Part shown: in pieces, positions 26,632 through 34,732 of the stretch
How positions within the stretch are numbered: position 1 is the stretch's first letter
Layout of the letters: the number at the start of each line of letters is the position of its first letter
Assembly: GCA_019636345.1 (NCBI GenBank)
Contig: JAHBXQ010000007.1
Location: forward strand, 1-64,000
Length of the DNA stretch: 64,000 nt
Source: Pirellulales bacterium
GTDB lineage: Bacteria > Planctomycetota > Planctomycetia > Pirellulales > Lacipirellulaceae
Direction of reading: 5' to 3'
The notes under the pieces: generated by a model
What the model saw: only the letters and a program-made list of their open reading frames with translations
Databases searched by the model: none
Told to the model about the DNA's origin: nothing
Program-made: the position numbers and the translations under genes

Positions 26632-28811
26632 GTGCGATTCCTTCGTTCGTCGACATCCCGCTCGAAATCCCCGCCAATGCGGCCGGGGGCGGAGCGGAGC
26701 ACAGCCCCGAGGGCGCCCACGTCGGGGCCCCGGCGTGGGAAACCCCCGAGCACATCGCCGTGAAGCCGCTCTACACGGCCGAGGATCTGGGGCCGGTGAA
26801 GCATCTCGACACGATGCCGGGACTGCCCCCCTACGTCCGCGGGCCGTACGCCACGATGTACGCGCTGCGTCCCTGGACGGTGCGCCAGTATGCGGGGTTC
26901 TCGACTGCCAAGGACTCGAACGCATTCTATCGTCGCAACCTCGCAGCGGGACAGATGGGGCTGTCGGTCGCCTTCGATTTGGCCACTCATCGCGGCTACG
27001 ATTCCGACCATCCACGGGTATTCGGCGACGTCGGCATGGCGGGGGTCGCCATCGACAGTATCCGCGACATGCAGACGCTGTTCGACGGCATCCCGCTCGA
27101 TCGCATGAGCGTGTCGATGACCATGAACGGCGCCGTGCTGCCGGTGATGGCGCTCTACATCGTCGCAGCCGAGTTGCAAGGCGTGCCGACGGAGAAGCTC
27201 TCCGGCACGATCCAGAACGACATCCTCAAGGAGTTCATGGTCCGCAACACGTACATTTACCCCCCGGGGCCCAGCATTCGGATCATCGCCGACATTTTCT
27301 CGTACGCCAGCCGGCATATGCCGCGGTTCAACAGCATCAGCATCAGCGGTTACCACATGCAGGAGGCCGGGGCGACCGCCGATTTGGAACTGGCGTACAC
27401 GCTCGCCGACGGGCTCGAGTACGTGCGGACAGGGATCAAGGCGGGCATGGCGGTGGACGACTTCGCCCCGCGGTTGTCGTTTTTCTGGGCGATCGGCATG
27501 AACTACTTCATGGAGGTCGCCAAGCTGCGCGCCGCCCGGCTGCTGTGGGCCAAACTGATTCGGCAGTTCGAGCCGCAGAATCCCAAGAGCCTCGCCCTCC
27601 GCACCCACAGCCAGACCAGCGGCTGGAGCCTGACCGCCCAGGACGTGTTCAACAACGTTCCGCGGGTCTGTCTGCAAGCGCTCGCCGCGGCCCACGGGCA
27701 TACGCAGTCGCTCCATACGAACGCGCTCGACGAGGCCCTGGCGTTGCCGACCGACTTCTCGGCCCGCATCGCGCGGAACACGCAACTGTTCATCCAGAAG
27801 GAGACAGACACCTGCGACGTGGTCGACCCGTGGGGAGGGAGCTACTATGTCGAGCGGCTCACTCACGACTTGGCTCGACGGGCGTGGCAGCATCTGCGCG
27901 AGGTTGAGGACCTGGGCGGCATGACGGCCGCGATCCAGGCCGGCATCCCCAAGATGCGCATCGAGGAGGCCGCCGCCCGAACCCAGGCCCGCATCGACTC
28001 GGGCCAGCAGATCGTCGTGGGGCTCAACAAGCACCGCCCCGCACACGAAGACGCGATCGAGGTTCTCAAGGTCGACAACACGGCCGTCCGCGAATCCCAG
28101 ATCGCCAGCCTCAAGCGACTGCGCGCCGAGCGCGATCAGGGGGCGGTCGACCGCGCGCTGGCGGCGCTCGAGGAAGCCGCGCGCAACGAAACCGACAATC
28201 TGCTAGAACTAGCGGTCGTCGCCGCACGGGCCCAGGCGACGGTCGGCGAGATGAGCGCGGCCCTGGAACGGGCGTACGGCCGGTATCAAGCCCCGGTCGA
28301 AGCGGTTCGCGGCGTCTATGCCGGCGAGATCGGTCAAGGCGCTGGCATGGTGCAAAATGTTCAACGACTCGTCGAACAGTTCGCCCAAGCCGAGGGCCGC
28401 CGCCCGCGGATCCTGGTCGCCAAGATGGGGCAGGACGGACACGACCGCGGCCAAAAGGTGATCGCCAGTGCGTTCGCCGATCTGGGATTCGACGTCGACA
28501 TCGGCCCGCTGTTTCAAACCCCCGCCGAAACAGCCCGGCAGGCAATCGAAAACGACGTCCACATTGTGGGAGTCAGCTCGCTGGCCGCAGGGCACCTGAC
28601 GCTGGTCCCCGCCTTGCGCGAGGAACTCGCCAAGTACGACCGCGACGACGTAATGATCGTCGCCGGAGGGGTGATTCCGCCGCAGGACTACGACGCCCTC
28701 TATCAGGCGGGCGCCGCGGCCGTTTTCGGCCCCGGCACCGTCATTGCCGACGCGGCCGAGAAACTGGTCCGCGACTTGGCGGAGCGATTGGGGCATAAGC
28801 TGACATCTTGA
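26628..28811 (+). CDS. mutB: Methylmalonyl-CoA mutase large (catalytic) subunit
   Basis: This 727-residue enzyme isomerises (2R)-methylmalonyl-CoA and succinyl-CoA with adenosylcobalamin. The barrel shows [53 protein letters not shown] and [12 protein letters not shown]. The cobalamin-binding domain has [10 protein letters not shown] with the axial-ligand His605, then [12 protein letters not shown] and [11 protein letters not shown]. All catalytic landmarks are intact. It starts inside the mutA stop (ATGA). Its stop lies four bases from the end of a convergent gene, leaving almost no room for a separate terminator. Confidence 0.97.
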   Translation: MSAIPSFVDIPLEIPANAAGGGAEHSPEGAHVGAPAWETPEHIAVKPLYTAEDLGPVKHLDTMPGLPPYVRGPYATMYALRPWTVRQYAGFSTAKDSNAFYRRNLAAGQMGLSVAFDLATHRGYDSDHPRVFGDVGMAGVAIDSIRDMQTLFDGIPLDRMSVSMTMNGAVLPVMALYIVAAELQGVPTEKLSGTIQNDILKEFMVRNTYIYPPGPSIRIIADIFSYASRHMPRFNSISISGYHMQEAGATADLELAYTLADGLEYVRTGIKAGMAVDDFAPRLSFFWAIGMNYFMEVAKLRAARLLWAKLIRQFEPQNPKSLALRTHSQTSGWSLTAQDVFNNVPRVCLQALAAAHGHTQSLHTNALDEALALPTDFSARIARNTQLFIQKETDTCDVVDPWGGSYYVERLTHDLARRAWQHLREVEDLGGMTAAIQAGIPKMRIEEAAARTQARIDSGQQIVVGLNKHRPAHEDAIEVLKVDNTAVRESQIASLKRLRAERDQGAVDRALAALEEAARNETDNLLELAVVAARAQATVGEMSAALERAYGRYQAPVEAVRGVYAGEIGQGAGMVQNVQRLVEQFAQAEGRRPRILVAKMGQDGHDRGQKVIASAFADLGFDVDIGPLFQTPAETARQAIENDVHIVGVSSLAAGHLTLVPALREELAKYDRDDVMIVAGGVIPPQDYDALYQAGAAAVFGPGTVIADAAEKLVRDLAERLGHKLTS

Positions 28812-28815
28812 GCGG

Positions 28816-31212
28816 CTACCGCCCTCGGCGATCGCCTCGCCATGCTGCTGCGGCTGCCATGACCAGCAGGCCGATCGTCGCCGGTTCAGGGACCGCGCCG
28901 CTCACGACGACGGCCGGGACGGAAGCGCCCAGCGTGGCTTGCCAGATCGCTAAATCGGCGGAGTCGACGACGCCATTGCGGTCGGCATCCCCTTGGGCGT
29001 GGGCGGCGCCGCCCGTCGTTCCGTAGCCGCGCTGCCAAATCAAAAAGTCGGCCCCGTCCACGCGGCCGTCAAGGTTGAAGTCGGCGTCGAGCGCGGGCCG
29101 CGCTTCGAGCGTGACGGCGGTCGGGGCGTACAGCACTGCGTAGGTCAACGCGGAGGGCAGCCCGGCGAACGTCATGTTGGCGAACGTGCCCGTCACGCTT
29201 GCGCCGCTGATGATTTCGAACTGGTCGCCGATTTGCGGCACGAACAGTCCCCCTCCGAAATCGACCTGGGCGACGGCCAGCGTCCCCCCCAGTTGCACGT
29301 CCGCTTGCGACAACACGCGGTCGTAGTTGTTGGGATGGGCGCCGCCGATCTCGATCTCCAGCGTAGCGGTCGGGGCGAGTTGATACAGGCCGTGGACCGG
29401 CACGGCGTTGTACGGGGCGAATCCGGGGCGGTGGACGTCGTTGATCCGCACGTCGCGCAACAGGCCGTCGCCGGCGAGCGGGCCGTTGACGGCCAGCACG
29501 TTTCCTCCGCCGGGTCCGCTGACGGTTCCGCGATTGACGAGGCTGCCGTTGATTTCTCCCAGGCCGCGAATCGTGTGGCCCGGTGCATTGGTGAGCGTCT
29601 TTCCCGCGGCGACGGAGACCTGTGCCCGAAAGCCGACGTTGACCAGCTCGATTTCGCCGACGCCGTCGAGCGTCATCGCCGTGGCGCCGTCGAAAAGAAG
29701 CCGGATCGTCGTATTCGCAAACGTCGGATTGACTCGAATCAGGCCGTCGTTCGTCAGCCCGGAGCCTCGCACCGTGACGCCGCTGCTGAGCACCTCAAGC
29801 AGCCCCTGATTGGTCACGTCGGTCAGTTTCGCCGACCCTGACGCCTGAATCCTGCCTGGGCCCGTGCTGTGGAGCCGTCCGTCGACGATCTCGACGCTGT
29901 CGCGCAGGCGAATCGTCCCCTCGTCGGCGACGATGATTCCGGCGGCGTGGTCCTGAACGACGACGACGTTGTTGACAATATCGAGCGTGTTGCCCGCCAG
30001 CGCGGCGATGCGGTTGTTGTTGACTTTGTTCTGGCCGGTCAGCGTCAGGAGGCTCGTGCTGGTTCCCGTAATGGCGGCCTCGATGACGCCGTCATTGACC
30101 AAATTGGCGAAGATCTGAAGCTTGCCGCGCAAGGCGTGGCCGGCTCCGTTGGTCAGCACGGAACTGCCCAGCGTGGAGATCGTGGAAGAAACCGAGCTTG
30201 TTCCGACAACGGCCCCCGTACCCGCGACGGTCATCGTGCCGTCGACTTGCAGCGACGTCGACAGGGCGACCGTGCCGTTGTTCGCGAATCCGCCTCCGTC
30301 GAGGACTAGCGTCGCGTTGGCCGTAAGGGCGCCGTTGTTCGTGACGCCGTGGAAGCGGGCGCCCCCGCCGCCCGACTGGATCACGACGTTGCCCGTGCCG
30401 GTCGTGCGGAGCTCTCCGCCGTGGAGGTGGAGACCGTTAAGTTGCACGGTCCCTCCGTCGGCTTGGATGATCCCGCCGCCGCCCTGCTGAACGCTGAGCG
30501 ATTGGATTTCGAGGATGCTGCCAGGCCCCGCGGCGAACGTGCCGTTGTTGAGATTGGTCGTCGCGGACAAGATCAGCCTGAGCGATCCCGAACCGATGGG
30601 GTTGTACGCAGCGACCATGCCGTTGTTGACGAGCGCGGCGTCGATTCGCCCCATGCCGCGAATCGTGTGGTTGGCGCCATTGGTCAGGGAACTGGCCGCT
30701 TCGAGCCGCGCCCCCGAAACGGGGATCGCCGGCGGGAACCCGGCACTGTAGACCCGATTGAGCGTCAGCGTCCCGACGCCCGCGATTGCTCCCCCCGCGG
30801 GAAAGACCAGCCGCGAAAGGAGCGCCGCATTGTCGCTGTTGACGACGATCTCGCCATCGTTGCGGAGGTCCCCTGCGGCCAGCGTCAGGGTCTTGCCCCC
30901 GAGGATGTTCAACAGCCCCGCGTCGATCTCCAGCGAATCAATCGTCCTGTCGAGATCGAGCACGGCGGGGGCTGGCGGTCCTATGATGGCGTGATCGCCG
31001 ACCGAAGGGGGCGGGCCCCCCTTCCAATTGAGGGCCGAACTCCAGGCGTCGCTCACGGGGTCGTCGCCAGTCCACTTCACGTCGGCCGCGCCGAGAGGTC
31101 TCTTGCCGCAGAACATGGTCAGCGCCAGAACCAAGGCTGGCGTCGCAAATCCTCGAATGCGTCGGAGTCGACGCAGACGCGGTAGCGGACGTTCGCTGCC
31201 GTTCGTGACCAT
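28816..31212 (-). CDS. Secreted beta-repeat protein with dockerin-like motif and PEP-CTERM anchor
   Basis: This 798-residue protein has an N-terminal signal segment after a long basic leader (residues ~1-45). A large beta-strand-rich body follows, built of repeats around L-T-N-(A/G)-P/N-G-H-x-(I/L)-R-G and LVNxGxV (for example at LTNAPGHTIRGLGEINGSLV), as in autotransporter-like passenger domains. Near the C-terminus lies a dockerin-like pair of calcium loops (DFNLDGRVDGADFLIWQ and DADRNGVVDSADLAIWQ). The end is VPEPATIGLL, a hydrophobic segment and an Arg-rich tail, the PEP-CTERM signal handled by exosortase. The ATG at 31212 has GAGGAGG upstream. It is probably an extracellular surface or matrix protein; ligand unknown. 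Confidence 0.88.
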   Translation of the reverse strand: MVTNGSERPLPRLRRLRRIRGFATPALVLALTMFCGKRPLGAADVKWTGDDPVSDAWSSALNWKGGPPPSVGDHAIIGPPAPAVLDLDRTIDSLEIDAGLLNILGGKTLTLAAGDLRNDGEIVVNSDNAALLSRLVFPAGGAIAGVGTLTLNRVYSAGFPPAIPVSGARLEAASSLTNGANHTIRGMGRIDAALVNNGMVAAYNPIGSGSLRLILSATTNLNNGTFAAGPGSILEIQSLSVQQGGGGIIQADGGTVQLNGLHLHGGELRTTGTGNVVIQSGGGGARFHGVTNNGALTANATLVLDGGGFANNGTVALSTSLQVDGTMTVAGTGAVVGTSSVSSTISTLGSSVLTNGAGHALRGKLQIFANLVNDGVIEAAITGTSTSLLTLTGQNKVNNNRIAALAGNTLDIVNNVVVVQDHAAGIIVADEGTIRLRDSVEIVDGRLHSTGPGRIQASGSAKLTDVTNQGLLEVLSSGVTVRGSGLTNDGLIRVNPTFANTTIRLLFDGATAMTLDGVGEIELVNVGFRAQVSVAAGKTLTNAPGHTIRGLGEINGSLVNRGTVSGPGGGNVLAVNGPLAGDGLLRDVRINDVHRPGFAPYNAVPVHGLYQLAPTATLEIEIGGAHPNNYDRVLSQADVQLGGTLAVAQVDFGGGLFVPQIGDQFEIISGASVTGTFANMTFAGLPSALTYAVLYAPTAVTLEARPALDADFNLDGRVDGADFLIWQRGYGTTGGAAHAQGDADRNGVVDSADLAIWQATLGASVPAVVVSGAVPEPATIGLLVMAAAAAWRGDRRGR

Positions 31213-31400
31213 CGCCGGCCTCCTCGAATGACGAGAGCAGGAGCGGGTTGCCGACGCCCGACGACAGGCGGCAAGACCAGAGCGGCGCTCCCTGCGGGCC
31301 TCAGCTTCGCTTCCTGGCCGCCGCAGTGCGCGTGCGACAAGCTCCCCCGCGACGCCCAGCAGCGGACCAACTGGAGCATGACGCCGAGAGGCGCTCCGCG

Positions 31401-31946
31401 TCAAGCGTTTGTCGCCGGCTCGTCGACCGACGGTTTCGTCGACGCAGTCCAGTGTCGGGCGAAGACGTAGGCGACGCACGCCGCCCCCAGGGCGTAGGTG
31501 ATTCCCGCGGCCCAGATAATCTGCTGCTTCTGGGCCGACATGTCGAGCTGCCGCAGCGAGAGCGACGCCGAGATCCCGAAGAAGACGAGAAACACGACAT
31601 TGAACCCGACCACGAACGCTCGGTCGACCTCGCGGTAGCGTCCATGGCTCTCCAGCCAGTGCTCCCAGCAGCTGAAGTCCTTGATGCGGGGCTCGACCAC
31701 CTCGCGCAGGTAACGGCCCGCGCGGCTGATGTTGCTCGATTCGGCGATGAACGACAGCATGAGCGCCAGGATCAACAGCGGAATCGACGCGTTGGCGAAC
31801 CCCGATGGCTGGGCCGCCGCCATGTAGCCGCCGACGATCACCAGCAGCATGCCGACGATCAACAGCCAGAAGATGCGGGCCTTCGACTCGCTGATTTCGG
31901 CCCGGAGGGCCACGTACTGCTGCTTCGAGAATTCATCGAGGTTCAT
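31401..31946 (-). CDS. Four-helix membrane protein of unknown function
   Basis: This 181-residue protein has four likely membrane segments (about 25-44, 53-69, 111-131 and 142-163). A charged cytoplasmic N-terminus (MNLDEFSKQQYVALRAEISE) precedes the first, and a loop with SCWEHWLES lies between the second and third. I do not recognise the family. The ATG at 31946 is preferred because upstream codons in the frame are low-complexity and unlike a protein. It sits 188 bases after the PEP-CTERM gene's start on the same strand and is divergent from the PilT-like gene. It may form an operon with neither. Confidence 0.75.
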   Translation of the reverse strand: MNLDEFSKQQYVALRAEISESKARIFWLLIVGMLLVIVGGYMAAAQPSGFANASIPLLILALMLSFIAESSNISRAGRYLREVVEPRIKDFSCWEHWLESHGRYREVDRAFVVGFNVVFLVFFGISASLSLRQLDMSAQKQQIIWAAGITYALGAACVAYVFARHWTASTKPSVDEPATNA

Positions 31947-32569
31947 GGTCGCAGCCTCCGCGGGGAGTAGAGAAGGCGAATAGAGGTGTGAAGAGGCGCG
32001 GCGGGGTCGTGCGTCGGCAAACGTCGCGCCGCTGTTGGGCGATCGTAGTCTTCTGCAAGCGCTTTCGCAACTCTTGGGCGCCGCTGTCGCGAGGCGTCTC
32101 GCGTTGAGGTGCGGAGGCGACCAGCCGCGAAGCAGTCGGCAACGCACCAATCGCATCGAGGTTCGCCTCCATGTCGCGGACCCTTTTGCACCGCCGCGGC
32201 CGGGCGCAAGTTCGCTTAGCCGATTTCCGCGAAATCAGCCGAGGGAAACTACACAAGGGCGTCGTGCGATTTCGCACAGCGGCAGCTCTTGGTTGCCTAG
32301 AAGAAGGGGGTTGGGGGCGCTTCCTTCGACCTTGGTAGCCTGTCGGTTCGCCCGGGGCCGCCCTTTATGAACGGCCCGAACCGGCCGGGGGGAGAAAACG
32401 CTCACGTCCGGCGTGGCGGCGAGTTATCGTGAATGGGGCGTCGCGAATCGGACCGGGATTTGCTTGTGACCCGTTCGTCGGTTCGCTCCGCTCTTGCGAC
32501 GGTCGCGACGGCCTTGGGCCGTTTAGCCGGCCATCGCCCCTCTTCTCATTTGCAGCAAAGGTCGGTTCC
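31947..32569. other. Gene-free divergent region upstream of the PilT-like gene
   Basis: 623 bases between divergent genes. Open frames here are arginine-rich shadows. I saw small inverted repeats (for example CGCGAG/CTCGCG near 32088-32103) but nothing like a known riboswitch, RNA gene or terminator. Promoters of both flanking genes must lie in it. Confidence 0.4.
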
Positions 32570-33697
32570 ATGAGCCAGCCGGCGGTTCCCTTCGACGAGA
32601 TGCGGCGGTTGCTGTTGTTTCTGGGGGAGCACGGGGCGTCGGACCTCCATCTGAAGGTCGGCTACGCCCCCTACGTGAGGATCGGCGGGCACTTGCGGCG
32701 GATGGAGTTGCCGGTCATTCCTGACACCGCGTGGATGCATGAGATGGTCGAACCGCTGGTGCCCTCCAAGCGGTGGCAGGATTTCGAGGCGAACGGCTCG
32801 CTCGACTTCTCCGCATCCGACGAGTCGGGAGATCGGTACCGGATCAATCTGTTCCGCTCGCACGGCGACATCCATGTCGCGGTGCGGCGGGTGCAGTCGA
32901 AGATCGCCGATTTCAACGATCTCAATCTCCCCGACGTGTATCGCGACGTCATCAGCAAGACAATGGAGGGATTGGTTCTCGTCTGCGGCGTGACCGGGTC
33001 GGGAAAGAGTTCGACCCTGGCGGCGATGATCGAGCACATCAACCAGAATCGCAGCCTGCATATCATCACGATCGAGGACCCGGTCGAGTTCGCTTTTCAC
33101 GGCAAGAAGAGCATCATTTCGCAGCGCGAGATCGGGCTCGACGTCGCCAATTTCCGCGACGCGTTGCGGTCGGTCGTCCGGCAGGACCCCGACTGCATCC
33201 TCATCGGCGAGATGCGCGACCGCGAAACGATGCTCGCCGCGATCCAAGCGGCCGAGACGGGTCACCTAGTCATGGGTTCGCTCCACTGTGCGGACGCCCA
33301 ACTGAGTTTTTCGCGCATTCTGGAATTTTTCGACCGGAGCGAACACGGATTCATCCGCTCGTCGTTGGCCAACAGCCTGAAGGCGATCATGGTGCAGCGG
33401 TTGCTGCCGGCCGTCGAGGAAGGAAAGCGATTCCCCGCCACCGAGGTCTTGCTGGCTAACGCGACGGTCAAGGACAAAATTCTCCGCGAGGAGGATGAAG
33501 ACCTGCCCGCCGTGCTCCATCAATGCCGGCACGAAGGGATGCGCGATTACACTCACTCCCTGTGCGAACTGGTGTTGCAGGACAAAATCCTGCGGACGAC
33601 CGCCATGGACTACGCCCCCAGCCGCGAGGGACTGCAGGCGGCGCTCAAGGGGATCGACTCGGCTGCCTCCAGCATCATTTCCCGCGTGCGGGGTTGA
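32570..33697 (+). CDS. pilT: PilT/PilU-type retraction ATPase
   Basis: This 375-residue AAA-type secretion ATPase would power type IV pilus retraction. The N-terminal PAS-like domain has ASDLHLKVGYAPYVRIGG. The motor domain shows Walker A GVTGSGKSST (near residue 147), the Asp box TIEDPVEF, Walker B DCILIGEMRDRET, and the His box GSLHCADAQ. The C-terminal part has a degenerate form of the PilT AIRNLIRE stretch (ATVKDKILREEDED). Where PilT usually has THTNSA after LVMGTL, this one has CADAQLSF, which may place it nearer PilU or a planctomycete subgroup. The ATG at 32570 begins the conserved fold. DUF1559 pseudopilins elsewhere in the window could be linked to the same kind of machine. Confidence 0.9.
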   Translation: MSQPAVPFDEMRRLLLFLGEHGASDLHLKVGYAPYVRIGGHLRRMELPVIPDTAWMHEMVEPLVPSKRWQDFEANGSLDFSASDESGDRYRINLFRSHGDIHVAVRRVQSKIADFNDLNLPDVYRDVISKTMEGLVLVCGVTGSGKSSTLAAMIEHINQNRSLHIITIEDPVEFAFHGKKSIISQREIGLDVANFRDALRSVVRQDPDCILIGEMRDRETMLAAIQAAETGHLVMGSLHCADAQLSFSRILEFFDRSEHGFIRSSLANSLKAIMVQRLLPAVEEGKRFPATEVLLANATVKDKILREEDEDLPAVLHQCRHEGMRDYTHSLCELVLQDKILRTTAMDYAPSREGLQAALKGIDSAASSIISRVRG

Positions 33698-33707
33698 GAG
33701 TCTAGCG

Positions 33708-33742
33708 CTTTGACACAGCCCAAAAAACTCGTGCTGACAAAG
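33708..33742 (+). repeat. 35-base palindromic repeat, copy B
   Basis: CTTTGACACAG ... CTGACAAAG, 35 bases, starts 11 bases after the PilT-like stop. The stem extends outward to AGCGCTTTG / CAAAGCGCT (33704-33712 and 33738-33746). It is the partner of the element at 15772-15806, with 26 of 35 positions equal and the same length. Both lie just after a plus-strand gene. Confidence 0.65.
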
Positions 33743-33965
33743 CGCTCGCCTCGACCTGTCCAAGAGCGCAGGCGACCCTCGCACGTCCTGAAGCAAACGC
33801 AGCGCCTCGCACCGGCACAGTCGCGGGTCGAGGTCGCACAGGGGGCGACCTCCTGGGCGGAGTCGCATCGCTGTGGCGGCTGCCGGGGCGCACGGTCGCG
33901 TGGAACGCCAGTTGCTGCAAGGCTATCCAGTCGATCAGCGATCCCTTCCTGCGGAGGGCGGCGAC

Positions 33966-34721
33966 ATGTGCGGGCGAGAATCTCGTGAGTTTTGGTTTCA
34001 TCCGGCCCACCAGGGATGCGGCGAAGCATCCGGCGGCCGCGCGGAGTCGATCCGGCTGGTCCTGATCGGTCCCCCCGGAGTGGGCAAGGGGACGCAAGCC
34101 GCGCTGTTGTGTCGCCGTTATCGAGCCTGCCACCTGTCGACCGGCGATCTGTTTCGCGCGGCGGCGTGCGAGTCGGAACTGAGCGCCGCGATGCAGGCCG
34201 CCCTGGTCGCCATGCGGCGCGGCGAGCTCGTGTCGGACGAGTTGGTGATGGATCTGGTGCGCGAGCGATGCGCGTGTCTGGCCTGCCAGGGCGGATTTCT
34301 GCTCGACGGCGTGCCGCGCACCTTGCCGCAGGCCCGGGCGCTCGTCGAGCTGCTCGCCGAGCTTGAGGCGACGCTCGACGGGGTCGTGCTCTACGAGTTG
34401 GCCGAGACTGAGATTGTCGCACGCATCTGCGGCCGGCGAACGTGCGCGACTTGCAAGGCGGTCTACCACGAGTCGGCCTGCCCCCCGGCGAAGCCGGGCG
34501 CGTGCGATCGGTGCGGCGGATCGCTGATGCAGCGCGACGACGATCGCCCTGAGGTTGTCGTCGCCCGACTGGCGGCGTACCGCGCGGCGACCCGCCCGCT
34601 GAGCGACTTCTACGCGGCTCGCGGCGAGCTGATCCCGGTCGCGGCGCACGGCTCGCCGGAGGAAATCTGCGAGCGCACGTGCCAAGCCCTCGCCGCGCGC
34701 CGGACCGCGCCGCGCTGTTAG
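33966..34721 (+). CDS. adk: Adenylate kinase with four-cysteine LID
   Basis: This 251-residue nucleoside monophosphate kinase transfers phosphate between ATP and AMP. It shows the P-loop GPPGVGKGTQ (about 35-44), the AMP-site segments HLSTGDLFR and GFLLDGVPRTLPQA, and a LID with Cys160, Cys163, Cys180 and Cys183 placed to bind zinc, as in Gram-positive Adk. An extra ~28-residue N-terminal stretch (from MCGRESREFW) precedes the fold; a start nearer VLIGPP is not obvious. A GGAGG-like site supports the ATG at 33966. Because the LID and the tail are divergent and planctomycetes often have more than one Adk, this could be a secondary copy. Confidence 0.88.
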   Translation: MCGRESREFWFHPAHQGCGEASGGRAESIRLVLIGPPGVGKGTQAALLCRRYRACHLSTGDLFRAAACESELSAAMQAALVAMRRGELVSDELVMDLVRERCACLACQGGFLLDGVPRTLPQARALVELLAELEATLDGVVLYELAETEIVARICGRRTCATCKAVYHESACPPAKPGACDRCGGSLMQRDDDRPEVVVARLAAYRAATRPLSDFYAARGELIPVAAHGSPEEICERTCQALAARRTAPRC

Positions 34722-34732
34722 CGCGCCCCCCG

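Noticed and set aside
28812-28815. Separate terminator between mutB and the convergent PEP-CTERM gene
   Set aside because: Only four bases lie between the two stops, and no hairpin with a T-run was seen in or beside the gap.
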